The notes below the pieces were generated by a model. It was not told where the DNA came from, made no database searches, and was given only the letters and a program-made list of their open reading frames with translations. DNA of 64,000 nucleotides from an uncultured Clostridia bacterium (lineage in GTDB: Bacteria > Bacillota > Clostridia > Lachnospirales > Anaerotignaceae), in the NCBI GenBank assembly GCA_910583755.1, contig CAJTZO010000007.1, positions 31,245 through 95,244 on the forward strand, written 5' to 3'. Shown here piece after piece: positions 33,161 through 42,509 of this stretch (position 1 is the stretch's first letter; every line of letters starts with the position of its first letter). A program made the position numbers and the translations under genes.

Positions 33161-34166
33161 AGGTAAGCGTGCTTTATCAACAGAACAAAAAGCAGCCGCT
33201 GTTGTTGTTTCTTTAGGAGTAGATAAAGCCTCTCAAATTTATAAACATTTAAGTGAGGAAGATTTAGAAAAGCTCACTGTTGAAGTTGCGAAGCTGCAAC
33301 ATCTTACACCAGAAGAAATAGAAGAAATTCTGGATGAGTTTTATAAAATGTGCTTAACGCAAAAAGTAGTAACAGATGGTGGATTAGAATATGCAAAAAC
33401 AGTATTGGAAAAGGCTTTCGGTGAATCTGTTGCACATGGTTTGTTGGAGAGAGTTTCTAAACAGTTAAAAACAAGAGCTTTTTCCTTTATTCGAAAAACA
33501 GATGGTCCAAACTTGGTAACGATTTTGTCGCAAGAAAGACCACAAACTATAGCCCTTGTGTTAGCATATGTGGATTCCACACTATCTTCACAAGTAATTG
33601 AAAATTTAACTGATGAAAAAAGATTACAGGTAGTACATAGCATTGCTACCATGAGTAGTGTAGCACCCGATATTATTAAAATTGTTGAAAAAGAATTAGA
33701 AAAGAAATTTGCAAATATGCTTACAACTGATTATAAACAAGTGGGTGGTATTGATTATATTGCTGAAGTAATGAATAATATGGATAGAAGTAGTGAAAAA
33801 AGTATTTTCGATGGTCTTTCTGAAAGAGATGCAGAATTGGCAGAAGAAATCAGAAAGAGAATGTTTGTATTCGAAGATATTACCACAATGGACAATCGTT
33901 CTATCCAACGTTTTGTACGTGACTGTGACAGCAAAGACCTCGTATTTGCATTGAAGGGTGCAAACGAAGAAGTAAAGAGCATGATTTTTGCAAATATGTC
34001 TTCTCGTATGGCTGAATCTATTAAGTCCGACCTTGAAATTACAACAAATGTTCGTAAAAAAGATGTGGAAGATGCACAACAGAGAATTGTTGGCATTATC
34101 AGAAAATTAGAAGAGCAAGGTGAAATTGTCATTATGAAAGGCGGAAGGGATGATATTATTGCGTAA
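33153..34166 (+). CDS. fliG: Flagellar motor switch protein FliG
   Basis: 337 residues, rotor protein that contacts MotA. N-terminal FliF-binding domain, middle domain with EQKAAAVVVSLGV and a C-terminal domain with the torque helix charges MDNRSIQRFVRDCDSKDLVFALKGANEEVKSMIFANMSSRMAESIKSDLE. Coupled to fliF by overlap and to fliH by a 17-base overlap. Confidence 0.97.
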   Translation: MPEGKRALSTEQKAAAVVVSLGVDKASQIYKHLSEEDLEKLTVEVAKLQHLTPEEIEEILDEFYKMCLTQKVVTDGGLEYAKTVLEKAFGESVAHGLLERVSKQLKTRAFSFIRKTDGPNLVTILSQERPQTIALVLAYVDSTLSSQVIENLTDEKRLQVVHSIATMSSVAPDIIKIVEKELEKKFANMLTTDYKQVGGIDYIAEVMNNMDRSSEKSIFDGLSERDAELAEEIRKRMFVFEDITTMDNRSIQRFVRDCDSKDLVFALKGANEEVKSMIFANMSSRMAESIKSDLEITTNVRKKDVEDAQQRIVGIIRKLEEQGEIVIMKGGRDDIIA

Positions 34167-35079
34167 TAACGTCTTTAAATTTTATGATAATCATGATATA
34201 GTAGAATATATGCCGAACAGGGTTGACAAAGAGAAAGAAGAACAAGAAATAAAAAGAAAAATCAGACTGCTGGATGATTTGCCACAGTTGGTAGAGGAAA
34301 AAAAAACAAAACATGAAAATGTTGTTTTAGGAGAAATAGAAGAAGCAGAAGAATTAACAACAACAGAAGATGAGATTCTTTTTGAAGAAGAATTTTGGGA
34401 AGAAAAACAAAGAGCAGAACAAGAAATTGAGGAAAGCATCCTTAGGGCGAAAGAAATTGAGCAAGAAGCTGATATAAAAGCAGAAGAAATCTTGCAAAAA
34501 GCAAAAAGTGATGCAGAAGCATTGATGGAAAAAGCAAAAGAAGAAATAGAACAAATGAAAAAAGTGGCAGAACAATCTGGTTACGAAAAGGGGATTGCAG
34601 AAGGTAGAAAAAAAGCCGAAGCAGAATGTAAAGCAGAATATGAAAAAATGAGCAGAGACACCTTACAAGATGTGAAAGAAGTTATAGAAAATGTGGAACA
34701 AATGAAGGAAGAACTGCTAAAAAGATATCGTAATCAGTTAAAAGACGTGGCGATTGCTATAGCAGAAAAAGTAATACAAGTGAGTTTAAAATCTAGTGAA
34801 GAAGTAATTGAGAGAATGGTCATTTCTGCTACAGAAAAATTAAAAACAAGAGAATGGGCAAAGCTATATATTGCTAGATGTGATGCGGAATTGATGGTAG
34901 AAGGAGATTCTGTACTACTTCAACATTTAAACCATCTTTCAGACCATGTTAAAATTGTTGTAATGGAAAATGAAACGCCGGGAACATGTATCATAGAATT
35001 ACCAGATGAAATTATTGATGCAAGTGCAAGTACACAAATGGTAAATATCAAAGAGATTTTGAACAGTGCACCATTGTAA
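34150..35079 (+). CDS. fliH: Flagellar assembly protein FliH
   Basis: 309 residues, peripheral stator of the export ATPase FliI. The long central charged coiled coil (about 85-200), Glu/Lys/Ala-rich, and the C-terminal RYRNQLKDVAIAIAEKVIQVSLKSSEEVIERMVISATEKLKTREWAKLYIARCDAEL are characteristic. Longer than enteric FliH because of an acidic N-terminal region. The ATG used overlaps fliG; a start about 20 codons downstream (MPNRVDKEKE) is possible. Confidence 0.88.
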   Translation: MILLRNNVFKFYDNHDIVEYMPNRVDKEKEEQEIKRKIRLLDDLPQLVEEKKTKHENVVLGEIEEAEELTTTEDEILFEEEFWEEKQRAEQEIEESILRAKEIEQEADIKAEEILQKAKSDAEALMEKAKEEIEQMKKVAEQSGYEKGIAEGRKKAEAECKAEYEKMSRDTLQDVKEVIENVEQMKEELLKRYRNQLKDVAIAIAEKVIQVSLKSSEEVIERMVISATEKLKTREWAKLYIARCDAELMVEGDSVLLQHLNHLSDHVKIVVMENETPGTCIIELPDEIIDASASTQMVNIKEILNSAPL

Positions 35080-35155
35080 TGTTATTTTTAATCCTTTGTA
35101 ATCGTTAAAAAAATAGTCAAAGTTTTGTCCCGATGTTTAAGAAAAAAGTGTTTTA

Positions 35156-35181
35156 TGGGGCTTTCACTAAGTAAAGCCCCA
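35156..35181 (+). terminator. Internal hairpin between fliH and fliI
   Basis: TGGGGCTTT, 8-base loop, AAAGCCCCA, then TATTTTATG. A strong 9-bp stem with a weak T tract in the 121-base fliH-fliI gap; it may reduce distal transcription or end decay. Confidence 0.65.
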
Positions 35182-35206
35182 TATTTTATGATAAGGAGGG
35201 GTGGAT

Positions 35207-36508
35207 GTGTTCCAAAAAATGGCTAGTTTAGTATTAGAATCAGAAACAATCAGTCATATAGGCAAGATTGAAAATATTGTCGGCATGGGCATAGAAGCCT
35301 CTGGTGGAAAGGCGAGTATGGGTGATATTAGCCTGATATATAATGAAGGTAGTAATAAACAAATACCCGCTGAAATTGTAGGGTTTAAAGATGAAAAAAT
35401 ATTTTTGATGCCTTATGATAATATGAGTGGTATTGCAGTTGGAAGCTTTGTCAGAAATACAAAACAAAGATTAAAAATACCAGTAGGTGACTTTTTAAGA
35501 GGAAGAGCCATTGATGCTATGGGAAATCCCATAGATGGAAAGGGCTCTTTTAAAGCAGAGGAATACTATACTGTAGAAAGTCCTTATATCAATCCTTTGG
35601 AAAGACCACCTATTACAGAAAAAATGGAATTTGGAGTAAAAGCGATTGATGGCACATTGACAATAGGAAAAGGGCAAAGAATTGGTATCTTTGCAGGTAG
35701 TGGTGTTGGAAAAAGTACCTTACTAGGTATGATTGCTAAAAATGTAAAGGCAGATATTAATGTGATTGCACTAGTAGGAGAGCGTGGTCGAGAGGTTTTG
35801 GAATTTATGCAGAGAGATTTAGGGGAAGAAGGCATGAAACGTTCTGTACTTGTTGTTGCCACAAGTGACCAGCCAGCTATGTTAAGAATGAAGTGCCCTA
35901 TGGTAGCAACAACAATTGCAGAATATTTTAAAGACCAAGGTTATGATGTGCTTTTAATGATGGACTCGCTGACACGTTTTGCTATGGCACAAAGGGAAAT
36001 TGGACTTGCCGTAGGAGAGCCGCCTGTGGCAAGGGGATATACACCTTCTATTTATGCAGAGCTACCCAAATTGTTGGAAAGAAGTGGAAATTTTAAAAGA
36101 GGTTCTATTACTGGAGTTTATACAGTTTTGGTAGAAGGTGATGATACCAATGAGCCAATTGCTGATACTGTTCGTGGTATTTTAGACGGACATATTGTAT
36201 TAACTAGAAAGTTGGCAAATAGTAATCACTTCCCTGCAATTGATGTTAATGCAAGTATTTCTCGTTTGATGAGTAGCATTGTTTCACAAGAACATAAAAA
36301 TTTGAATTCCAAAATGAGAGATATTATGAGTGTATATGATAAAAATGCTGACTTGATTTCTATAGGTGCCTATAAAGCAGGTACAAATCCGAAAGTGGAC
36401 TATGCAATCTCTAAAATAGATAAAATAAATGGATTTTTAAAACAAAGTGTAACAGATAAATTTTCATATGATGAAGTTGTTGCAGAAATGGAAAAAATAT
36501 TAAAGTAA
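35207..36508 (+). CDS. fliI: Flagellum-specific ATP synthase/export ATPase FliI
   Basis: 433 residues from the GTG at 35207, 7 bases after AGGAGG; the GTG two codons earlier touches the ribosome site. Walker A AGSGVGKS, Walker B LLMMDSLTRFAMAQREIGLAVGEPP and the F1-beta-like GYTPSIYAELPKLLERSG are present. Hexameric ATPase that energises export with FliH and FliJ. Confidence 0.97.
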   Translation: MFQKMASLVLESETISHIGKIENIVGMGIEASGGKASMGDISLIYNEGSNKQIPAEIVGFKDEKIFLMPYDNMSGIAVGSFVRNTKQRLKIPVGDFLRGRAIDAMGNPIDGKGSFKAEEYYTVESPYINPLERPPITEKMEFGVKAIDGTLTIGKGQRIGIFAGSGVGKSTLLGMIAKNVKADINVIALVGERGREVLEFMQRDLGEEGMKRSVLVVATSDQPAMLRMKCPMVATTIAEYFKDQGYDVLLMMDSLTRFAMAQREIGLAVGEPPVARGYTPSIYAELPKLLERSGNFKRGSITGVYTVLVEGDDTNEPIADTVRGILDGHIVLTRKLANSNHFPAIDVNASISRLMSSIVSQEHKNLNSKMRDIMSVYDKNADLISIGAYKAGTNPKVDYAISKIDKINGFLKQSVTDKFSYDEVVAEMEKILK

Positions 36509-36524
36509 TTTTTTAGGGGGAACT

Positions 36525-36968
36525 ATGAAAAAATTTAATTTTACATTGGGTACAGTGTTGAGTTATAAAAATCAAGTTTTGGATGCATTAAAAAATGAAC
36601 ATGCTAAAATATTAGCAAAAATGCATCAACAAGAAGAAGTCATACATAGTTTAGAAGAAGAATATAAAAAGTGTAATGAGGATTTTAACCAGAAAAAAAT
36701 GGAAGGAATCACAATTATAGAGTCTATTGGATTTGAAGCTTATTTAAGAAGATTGGAAGTTACTATTAAACAAGAAGAAAAAAAATTAGCTCTTATTAAA
36801 GTGGATGAAGAAAATAAAAGAAATGAAGTCATAGCAGCAAAGCAAGATACTTCTTCTTTAGAGAAATTAAAAGAAAAAAAATTAGAAGTTTATCACAAAG
36901 AAGAACAAAAAGAAGAAGAAATGTTGATAGAAGAGTTTGTTTCTTTTAGCCGTATTGCAGGCAAATAA
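36525..36968 (+). CDS. fliJ: Flagellar export protein FliJ
   Basis: 147 residues, almost wholly coiled coil (KFNFTLGTVLSYKNQVLDALKNEHAKILAKMHQQEEVIHSLEEEYKKC ...), matching FliJ by length and position right after fliI. FliJ is the central stalk of the export ATPase and helps recycle chaperones. Confidence 0.87.
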   Translation: MKKFNFTLGTVLSYKNQVLDALKNEHAKILAKMHQQEEVIHSLEEEYKKCNEDFNQKKMEGITIIESIGFEAYLRRLEVTIKQEEKKLALIKVDEENKRNEVIAAKQDTSSLEKLKEKKLEVYHKEEQKEEEMLIEEFVSFSRIAGK

Positions 36969-37024
36969 TTTGGATAGTAATTTTATTTTACTATAAATAT
37001 TTTTATATTTAAGGAGGTGAGGTT

Positions 37025-38266
37025 GTGGATGGTGTAAAATTAAATGACTTTGTAGCATTACAAGCAAATGCAGTCAAAATGAATGTCAACAGTAAAAATG
37101 AAGCCTTTTATGGTTTTATAAAACAGACAGCAGAGGCACAACAAAAACCAAGTACATCTGAAAAGAAAGACACAAAAAACACAAAGGATACCAAGGAAAA
37201 TAAAGAAAGTGTTGATAAAAAAGAGGATGTTACAAAGCCAGAAACACAACAAAAAGAAAATGTAACAGAAAAAGACAGCGAAGATGTGAAGGACAATATG
37301 GTGCAACAAGTAGATTTAGCAATGTTTGCAGCAGCAATGAACACCAATATTGTATCAGCAGACAATCCAGTAGAACAAACTGTTACAGAAACACCTGTTG
37401 TACAAACAGAAGCAGTGGAAATGTCACAAGTAACTGTTGATACAACAGAACAAACAGCAACCGTTGTTGACACATCACAACAACAAACAAGTGAAAAACT
37501 TGAGCAAGTTCCACAACAAACAAAAGTAGAAACTGAGCAAACTGTTTCGAAAGAGGCAACAAAAGAAGTGGAAAAAGCAGTGGAAACACAACCAAAACAG
37601 CAACAAAATGAACAAAAAATAGAAACTGTAAAGACAGAAGATGTAAAAGCAGAAGTAAAAACAGAACAAACAAAAACAACAGAAGAACCTGTTGCTGTTA
37701 CAGAAGAAAAAACAGAAACAAAATCTGATAACAAACAAACAGATACTTCAGAAGAGGCAGATTTACCAGAAAATACTTCTGCAACAAATAGAAGATTGTT
37801 TTCTGATGATGTCATTAACATCAAAGTAGGTGAAAATACACAAATTGCTGATGCTGATATGGCACAAAAAGTATCTGATAAAATGTTAGCAAAATTTGCA
37901 CAACATGAAAATGAGTTTGAAATTCAACTGATGCCAAAAGAGTTGGGTAAAATTACCATTAAATTGGTAATGCAAAATGGTCAGGCACATGTTTCCATGT
38001 TTGCAGAAAATGCAAAAACAAGTAATTTGTTAGCAGAAAAAGCAAGAGAAATTAGCTCTATTATAGAACAAAATACAGGAAATGAAACAACAGTTGAGGT
38101 CAACAAAAAAGAAATGCAGTCACAAGACCAAAACAGAGAGTCAAAAGGCGAAGGCTTTGATAGACAAAAAGAAGAACAACAAAAACAACATCAACATAGA
38201 CTGCAAGCAGAACGTTCTGCTGATTTTATCCAGCAGATGAGACTGGGCTTGTGGAATATGGAATAA
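37025..38266 (+). CDS. fliK: Flagellar hook-length control protein FliK
   Basis: 413 residues, GTG start after AAGGAGGTGAGGTT. A long low-complexity region (about 35-255) of Thr, Gln, Glu, Val and Lys acts as the molecular ruler. The conserved C-terminal domain includes NEFEIQLMPKELGKITIKLVMQNGQAHVSMFAENAKTSNLLAEKAREI, the FliK_C motif that switches FlhB specificity. Position before flgD agrees. Confidence 0.92.
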   Translation: MDGVKLNDFVALQANAVKMNVNSKNEAFYGFIKQTAEAQQKPSTSEKKDTKNTKDTKENKESVDKKEDVTKPETQQKENVTEKDSEDVKDNMVQQVDLAMFAAAMNTNIVSADNPVEQTVTETPVVQTEAVEMSQVTVDTTEQTATVVDTSQQQTSEKLEQVPQQTKVETEQTVSKEATKEVEKAVETQPKQQQNEQKIETVKTEDVKAEVKTEQTKTTEEPVAVTEEKTETKSDNKQTDTSEEADLPENTSATNRRLFSDDVINIKVGENTQIADADMAQKVSDKMLAKFAQHENEFEIQLMPKELGKITIKLVMQNGQAHVSMFAENAKTSNLLAEKAREISSIIEQNTGNETTVEVNKKEMQSQDQNRESKGEGFDRQKEEQQKQHQHRLQAERSADFIQQMRLGLWNME

Positions 38267-38281
38267 AAGGAGGACTTTTGT

Positions 38282-38911
38282 ATGGCAATAGACAGCATTA
38301 GTGCCGATTATATTAAAAAGGCAGAAGACAGTTTAAGAAAACCTGGTACCTACAGTAAAACAACATTAGATTCTACAGATTTTTTAAAGCTAATTGTAGC
38401 ACAATTGCAAAATCAGGATATGACAAATCCTATGAGTAACTCTGAAATGATGGAACAGTTATCACAGATGTCATCCATACAGACAATGAATGATTTGCAG
38501 ACAGCAATTACAAATATGAATGATATTGCAGTGACAAATTATTCCGCAGCATTGGTAGGAAAAGAAGTAACCATTGCAGTAGAAGGTTCTGATGGAAAAT
38601 TAAAAACAATAGAAGGCATGGTAACAGGTAGTGGCTTTTATGGTGGCGAAACAGTTGTGTTTGTAGATGGAAAAGCATATGGTTTGTCACAAGTTATGGC
38701 TGTTGGTAAGATTCCAGATGATTTAATCAAGGATGAAGAAACAGAGAAACCAGATACTGACGATAAAGTAGATGGAACAGAAAAACCAGATACTGACGAT
38801 AAAGTAGATGGAACAGAAAAACCAGATACTGACGATAAGGTAGATGAAACAGAAAAACCAGATACAGACGATAAAACAGATAAAGTTGAGGGAGAACAGC
38901 CAGAAGCATAA
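38282..38911 (+). CDS. flgD: Flagellar hook-assembly protein FlgD with acidic tandem-repeat tail
   Basis: 209 residues. The conserved N-terminal export and assembly part DSTDFLKLIVAQLQNQDMTNPMSNSEMMEQLSQMSSIQTMNDL is the FlgD hallmark (hook scaffold cap). A short second domain ends near 150. The C-terminus then has four copies of a 12-residue unit TEKPDTDDKVDG (36-base period at 38741-38884). Such an acidic repeat is not part of the usual FlgD fold. Confidence 0.92.
   Translation: MAIDSISADYIKKAEDSLRKPGTYSKTTLDSTDFLKLIVAQLQNQDMTNPMSNSEMMEQLSQMSSIQTMNDLQTAITNMNDIAVTNYSAALVGKEVTIAVEGSDGKLKTIEGMVTGSGFYGGETVVFVDGKAYGLSQVMAVGKIPDDLIKDEETEKPDTDDKVDGTEKPDTDDKVDGTEKPDTDDKVDETEKPDTDDKTDKVEGEQPEA
38741..38884 (+). 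repeat. Four tandem 36-bp repeats inside flgD
   Basis: Repeats start at 38741, 38777, 38813 and 38849 and differ by few bases, keeping frame. Near-identity implies recent expansion or active length variation. Confidence 0.92.
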
Positions 38912-38934
38912 CTAGCAGGATAGGGGAATGTTGT

Positions 38935-39315
38935 ATGGTTCAGAATGTAAATAATAATCAAGCAATTAATGGAATTAGAGGTTCCGAGTTACAAAAAATA
39001 CAGGCTGGGCAAAGAGGTGTTGGTTTTGAACAACTGTTACAAGAAAGACTGCAATCAAAAGAGCAACTACAGTTTTCAAAACATGCCAAAGAAAGAATTG
39101 ACCAAAGAGGTATTGAAATGACATCTACCCTTATGGATGACTTAAACAATGCAGTAGAAAAGGCAAAACAAAAAGGTGCAAAAGATGTTGTTATCATTGG
39201 CCCCAAAGAAGTGTTTATTGTAAATGTTCCTAATAATATTGTTGTTACAACATTAAGCGGAGCAGAAATGAAAAATAATATTTTTACAAAAATAGATAGT
39301 GCTGTTATACTATAA
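38935..39315 (+). CDS. Conserved flagellar operon protein (TIGR02530 type)
   Basis: 126 residues. The family hallmark FSKHAKERIDQRGIEMTSTLMDDLNNAVEKAKQKGAKDVVIIGPKEVFIVNVPNNIVVTTL lies between flgD and flgE, its invariant place in Firmicutes flagellar operons. Its function is unresolved; a role in hook assembly is inferred from position. Confidence 0.9.
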   Translation: MVQNVNNNQAINGIRGSELQKIQAGQRGVGFEQLLQERLQSKEQLQFSKHAKERIDQRGIEMTSTLMDDLNNAVEKAKQKGAKDVVIIGPKEVFIVNVPNNIVVTTLSGAEMKNNIFTKIDSAVIL

Positions 39316-39338
39316 GCTGGACCATTTATGGAGGCAAA

Positions 39339-39363
39339 GAGGGCAGATTGACTGTCTGCCCTC
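39339..39363 (+). other. Hairpin upstream of flgE
   Basis: GAGGGCAGA, 7-base loop, TCTGCCCTC, a perfect 9-bp stem without T tail, ending 34 bases before the flgE start. Confidence 0.8.
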
Positions 39364-39397
39364 ATGACAGCATGATTTTTTAGGAGGAGAAGTAAAA

Positions 39398-40384
39398 ATG
39401 GTTAGATCAATGTATGCTGCAATTGCAGGTTTAAAAACACACCAATCTAAAATGGACGTTATCGGAAATAATATTTCCAACTGTAACACATATGGATATA
39501 AAACATCTCGTGCTACTTTCCAAGAGGCGTTATATACCACTTCATCCCATGCATCAGGTGGTACAGATTCTTTTGGTGGTAGAAATGCATCACAGGTAGG
39601 TTATGGTTGTTCCTTAGCAACAGTGGATAAAAACTTTGAAGGAAGTACACCAGCTGCAACAGGAAGACCTTCTGATGTTATGATTATCGGAGATGGTTTC
39701 TTTTTAGTTGGTAACAAATTGCCAACTGGAGTAACAGGTGTTAATCCTAAAAAAGGTGCAACAGCAGATGGTGGTGGAACAGGAGACCAATTAGATATTA
39801 CCTCTTTACAATTAACAAGAGTTGGTAATTTTAATTGTGATGAAGATGGATATCTTGTAGATAGTAATGGTTATGTAGTGTATGGTTTTGCTTATCCAGA
39901 GGGTACAACATTCCCATTACCAGAAGGTACTGTAGTTGACCAAAATAACTTGGTGCCTTTGCGTGTTCCAGAGGTAGAAAATGATGGAACAGGTAATGGT
40001 GGTTTGGAAGGTGCAGAAGATGGGGAAGTTCCAAAGGTTTCTATTTCTATTGACGATTATGGTAATGTAAGTGCACAAATGCCAAGTGGTGAAGTATTTT
40101 CTCTTGGTGTCATTGCAGTAGCCGCTGTTCCTAATACTGGTGGTTTGGAAATGGATAATGGTTCTTATTATAATATTAGAAATAATACAGGTGCAGTACA
40201 GGCGTATGTACCTGGTGATGGAAATACAGGAACTTTAAAAACAGCTTGTTTGGAAATGGCAAATGTTGACGTTGCAAATGAATTTGCAGAAATGATTACA
40301 ACACAAAGGGGCTTCCAAGCAAATACTAGAATTATTACAGTAACAGACCAAATGCTGGAAGAATTAGTAAATATGAAACGATAA
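39398..40384 (+). CDS. flgE: Flagellar hook protein FlgE
   Basis: 328 residues. N-terminal MYAAIAGLKTHQSKMDVIGNNISNCNTYGYKTSRATFQEALYTT and C-terminal LEMANVDVANEFAEMITTQRGFQANTRIITVTDQMLEELVNMKR are the axial-protein helices. The central domain carries SDVMIIGDGFFLVG. GGAGGAGAAG precedes the ATG. It forms the universal joint, polymerised to about 120 copies in well-studied flagella. The gene is bracketed by stable hairpins on both sides. Confidence 0.95.
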   Translation: MVRSMYAAIAGLKTHQSKMDVIGNNISNCNTYGYKTSRATFQEALYTTSSHASGGTDSFGGRNASQVGYGCSLATVDKNFEGSTPAATGRPSDVMIIGDGFFLVGNKLPTGVTGVNPKKGATADGGGTGDQLDITSLQLTRVGNFNCDEDGYLVDSNGYVVYGFAYPEGTTFPLPEGTVVDQNNLVPLRVPEVENDGTGNGGLEGAEDGEVPKVSISIDDYGNVSAQMPSGEVFSLGVIAVAAVPNTGGLEMDNGSYYNIRNNTGAVQAYVPGDGNTGTLKTACLEMANVDVANEFAEMITTQRGFQANTRIITVTDQMLEELVNMKR

Positions 40385-40392
40385 GATATGAC

Positions 40393-40417
40393 CTGGAGTG
40401 AGCTTTGCTCACTCCAG
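40393..40417 (+). terminator. Strong hairpin downstream of flgE
   Basis: CTGGAGTGAGC, TTT loop, GCTCACTCCAG: an 11-bp perfect GC-containing stem nine bases after the flgE stop. No T run follows, so it is more likely a 3'-end protector or partial pause than a full terminator. Confidence 0.75.
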
Positions 40418-40453
40418 TAAATATAAATAAAAAGAAAGAGGGGGCGGCTTGTA

Positions 40454-40687
40454 TTGATTAAGCTGACAAAATTAAACAAAGAACCATTTATTATTAACTG
40501 TGGACAAATTGAAAGAATTGAATTGATTCCAGAAAGTAAAATTATTATGATGAATAAGGACTATTACGTTGTAAGAGAAAGCGCAGAGGAAATTGTACAA
40601 AAGATTATTGATTATAATGCAAAAGTTTATGAATGGCATCAAAAAATCAGTATAGAGCATGATGGTGAAGAAAATTTGTTATGGTAA
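40454..40687 (+). CDS. flbD: FlbD/SwrD-type flagellar protein
   Basis: 77 residues. IKLTKLNKEPFIINCGQIERIELIPESKIIMMNKDYYVVRESAEEIVQKIIDYN matches the small FlbD family between flgE and motA/fliL in Firmicutes. In Bacillus SwrD raises motor power, probably through MotAB. TTG start after GAGGGGGCGG. Confidence 0.9.
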   Translation: MIKLTKLNKEPFIINCGQIERIELIPESKIIMMNKDYYVVRESAEEIVQKIIDYNAKVYEWHQKISIEHDGEENLLW

Positions 40688-40711
40688 TAAGAGAATTGGT
40701 GGAGGCACATT

Positions 40712-41533
40712 ATGGATATAACAACAATTATTGGTATTGTGTTAGGTTTTGCACTGATAATAAATGGTATTGCTCTTGAAGTAACGGAAACAGGCATTGC
40801 TTATGCGATAGAAAATGTAAAAAACTTTTTTGACGTTCCCAGTTTAATTATCGTTTTGGGAGGTACGATTGCTGCGATTGTTGCAAACTATTCTCCAAAA
40901 CATTTGAAAGCAATACCAAAACATCTTAAAATTATGTTAGATGGCAAGAAATTTGACCCAATGGAATATATTGATACATTGGTAGATTTTGCACAGATTG
41001 CAAGAAAAAATGGTTTGCTGGCTTTGGAAGAAAAGGCAAACCAAGTAGATGACCCATTTTTTAAACAAAGTTTAATGCTGATTGTTGACGCAACAGATGC
41101 AGATAGAGTAAAAGAAATGTTAAACAATGACTTGGATAATTTAGTAGCAAGGCATGAAGAAGTTGTTGGAATGTATGAAAGAGGGTCAGCAACAGCACCA
41201 GCGTTTGGTATGATTGGTACATTGGTTGGTTTGATTAACATGTTAAGAAGTATGGACTTGAGCGGTAGCGGTGGTGCAGGTAGTTTAGGTTCTAGTATGT
41301 CTGTTGCTTTAGTAACAACATTCTATGGTTGTATTTTGGCAAACGTAATTTTTAATCCGATTGCAACAAAATTAAAAATCAGACATTCTGAAGAAGAACT
41401 ATGTAAAACCATTATTATTGAGGGGGTACTTTCGATACAAGCGGGAGAAAACCCTAAGTTTTTAAAAGAAAAATTAATTTCTTTCTTACCACAAGCACAA
41501 AGAGATGCGGTATCTGAAGAAAGTCAACAATAA
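40712..41533 (+). CDS. motA: Motility stator protein MotA
   Basis: 273 residues with four membrane helices; the cytoplasmic loop holds the torque-generating charges, and FGMIGTLVGLINMLRSMD and SSMSVALVTTFYGCILANVIFNPIATKLK are typical TM3/TM4 motifs. With MotB it forms the proton or sodium channel. Lies inside the flagellar operon as in many Clostridia. Confidence 0.96.
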   Translation: MDITTIIGIVLGFALIINGIALEVTETGIAYAIENVKNFFDVPSLIIVLGGTIAAIVANYSPKHLKAIPKHLKIMLDGKKFDPMEYIDTLVDFAQIARKNGLLALEEKANQVDDPFFKQSLMLIVDATDADRVKEMLNNDLDNLVARHEEVVGMYERGSATAPAFGMIGTLVGLINMLRSMDLSGSGGAGSLGSSMSVALVTTFYGCILANVIFNPIATKLKIRHSEEELCKTIIIEGVLSIQAGENPKFLKEKLISFLPQAQRDAVSEESQQ

Positions 41534-41668
41534 AATGTTATAAATGTTTATAATAGGATAAACTTTTATAAGTTTTTAGTGATGAAAAAGATAATGTTAC
41601 ATAGAAAATGAAGGAAAATAAGAAAATAAATCAATTTTAAATAGATTAATTAGAGGACAGGTGTTATA

Positions 41669-42478
41669 ATGGGCAGGAGGAAAAAAAGCGGCGGAGGCGG
41701 AGGAGCTAACTGGATGGATACCTACGGCGACTTAGTAACGCTGTTGCTATGTTTTTTTGTATTGTTATATTCCATGTCGGATATTAACGCAGAGAAATAT
41801 GAAATTCTGGTAAGAAGTTTCAATCCGAGTGCAGTAGAGGTTTCTCAGATTGTTATTGATTCTGATGAGCAGCCGGGAGAAGACCCACTTGTTTCTGGGG
41901 AACCAGATGAAGAACAAATGGATGAATTTGATGATTTATTTTACACACTGTCAAAGTATATCGAACAGAATAATTTGCAAGATGACATTGAGGTTTCAAA
42001 AGGTGATGGATTTGCTTTTATTACATTCCACAACAATATATTTTTTGATGGAGATAGCTATGTTTTAAAACAAGAAGGAAAGGAAACATTAGATATATTA
42101 GCTGGAGCACTTAACAATGTAACAGAAAGCATCAAAGAAATATCTGTCTTAGGGCATACTTCACAAGCAAGCCCAGACATACCAAATGAACCCGTCAGTG
42201 ATAGATTTTTATCATCAAACAGAGCAACAGAAGTATTATTATATTTACAGCAAAAGAATTTCATTGACCCTACAAAATTGGTAGCTTCCGGTTATGGTCA
42301 ATTCCGACCAATTAGTAAATTTGATACAGCACAAGATAGAGCAAGAAATAGACGTGTTGAAATACTAATTACAAAGACGGATGATGTAGAGAGAAGTTTG
42401 GAAGAATATTATGCAGAATCCGAAAGCATAAAGGTAGAAACAATATTAGAAAATCAACAAGGGTCTGTGCAAGAATAA
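41669..42478 (+). CDS. motB: Motility stator protein MotB
   Basis: 269 residues. The N-terminal transmembrane segment WMDTYGDLVTLLLCFFVLLYSMS has the ion-carrying Asp21 and a preceding Lys/Gly-rich leader. The C-terminal OmpA-like peptidoglycan-binding domain includes LGHTSQASPDIPNEPVSDRFLSSNRATEVLLYLQQ and ASGYGQFRPISKFDTAQDRARNRRVEI. Separated from motA by 135 AT-rich bases with no clear signal. Confidence 0.95.
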   Translation: MGRRKKSGGGGGANWMDTYGDLVTLLLCFFVLLYSMSDINAEKYEILVRSFNPSAVEVSQIVIDSDEQPGEDPLVSGEPDEEQMDEFDDLFYTLSKYIEQNNLQDDIEVSKGDGFAFITFHNNIFFDGDSYVLKQEGKETLDILAGALNNVTESIKEISVLGHTSQASPDIPNEPVSDRFLSSNRATEVLLYLQQKNFIDPTKLVASGYGQFRPISKFDTAQDRARNRRVEILITKTDDVERSLEEYYAESESIKVETILENQQGSVQE

Positions 42479-42509
42479 AGAATAATAAAAAGGAGAGGGG
42501 GGAAGGTAA

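Noticed and set aside
37108..37824. Long open frames opposite fliK
   Set aside because: They arise from low-complexity Thr/Gln/Glu codons read in antisense; no ribosome site or plausible protein.
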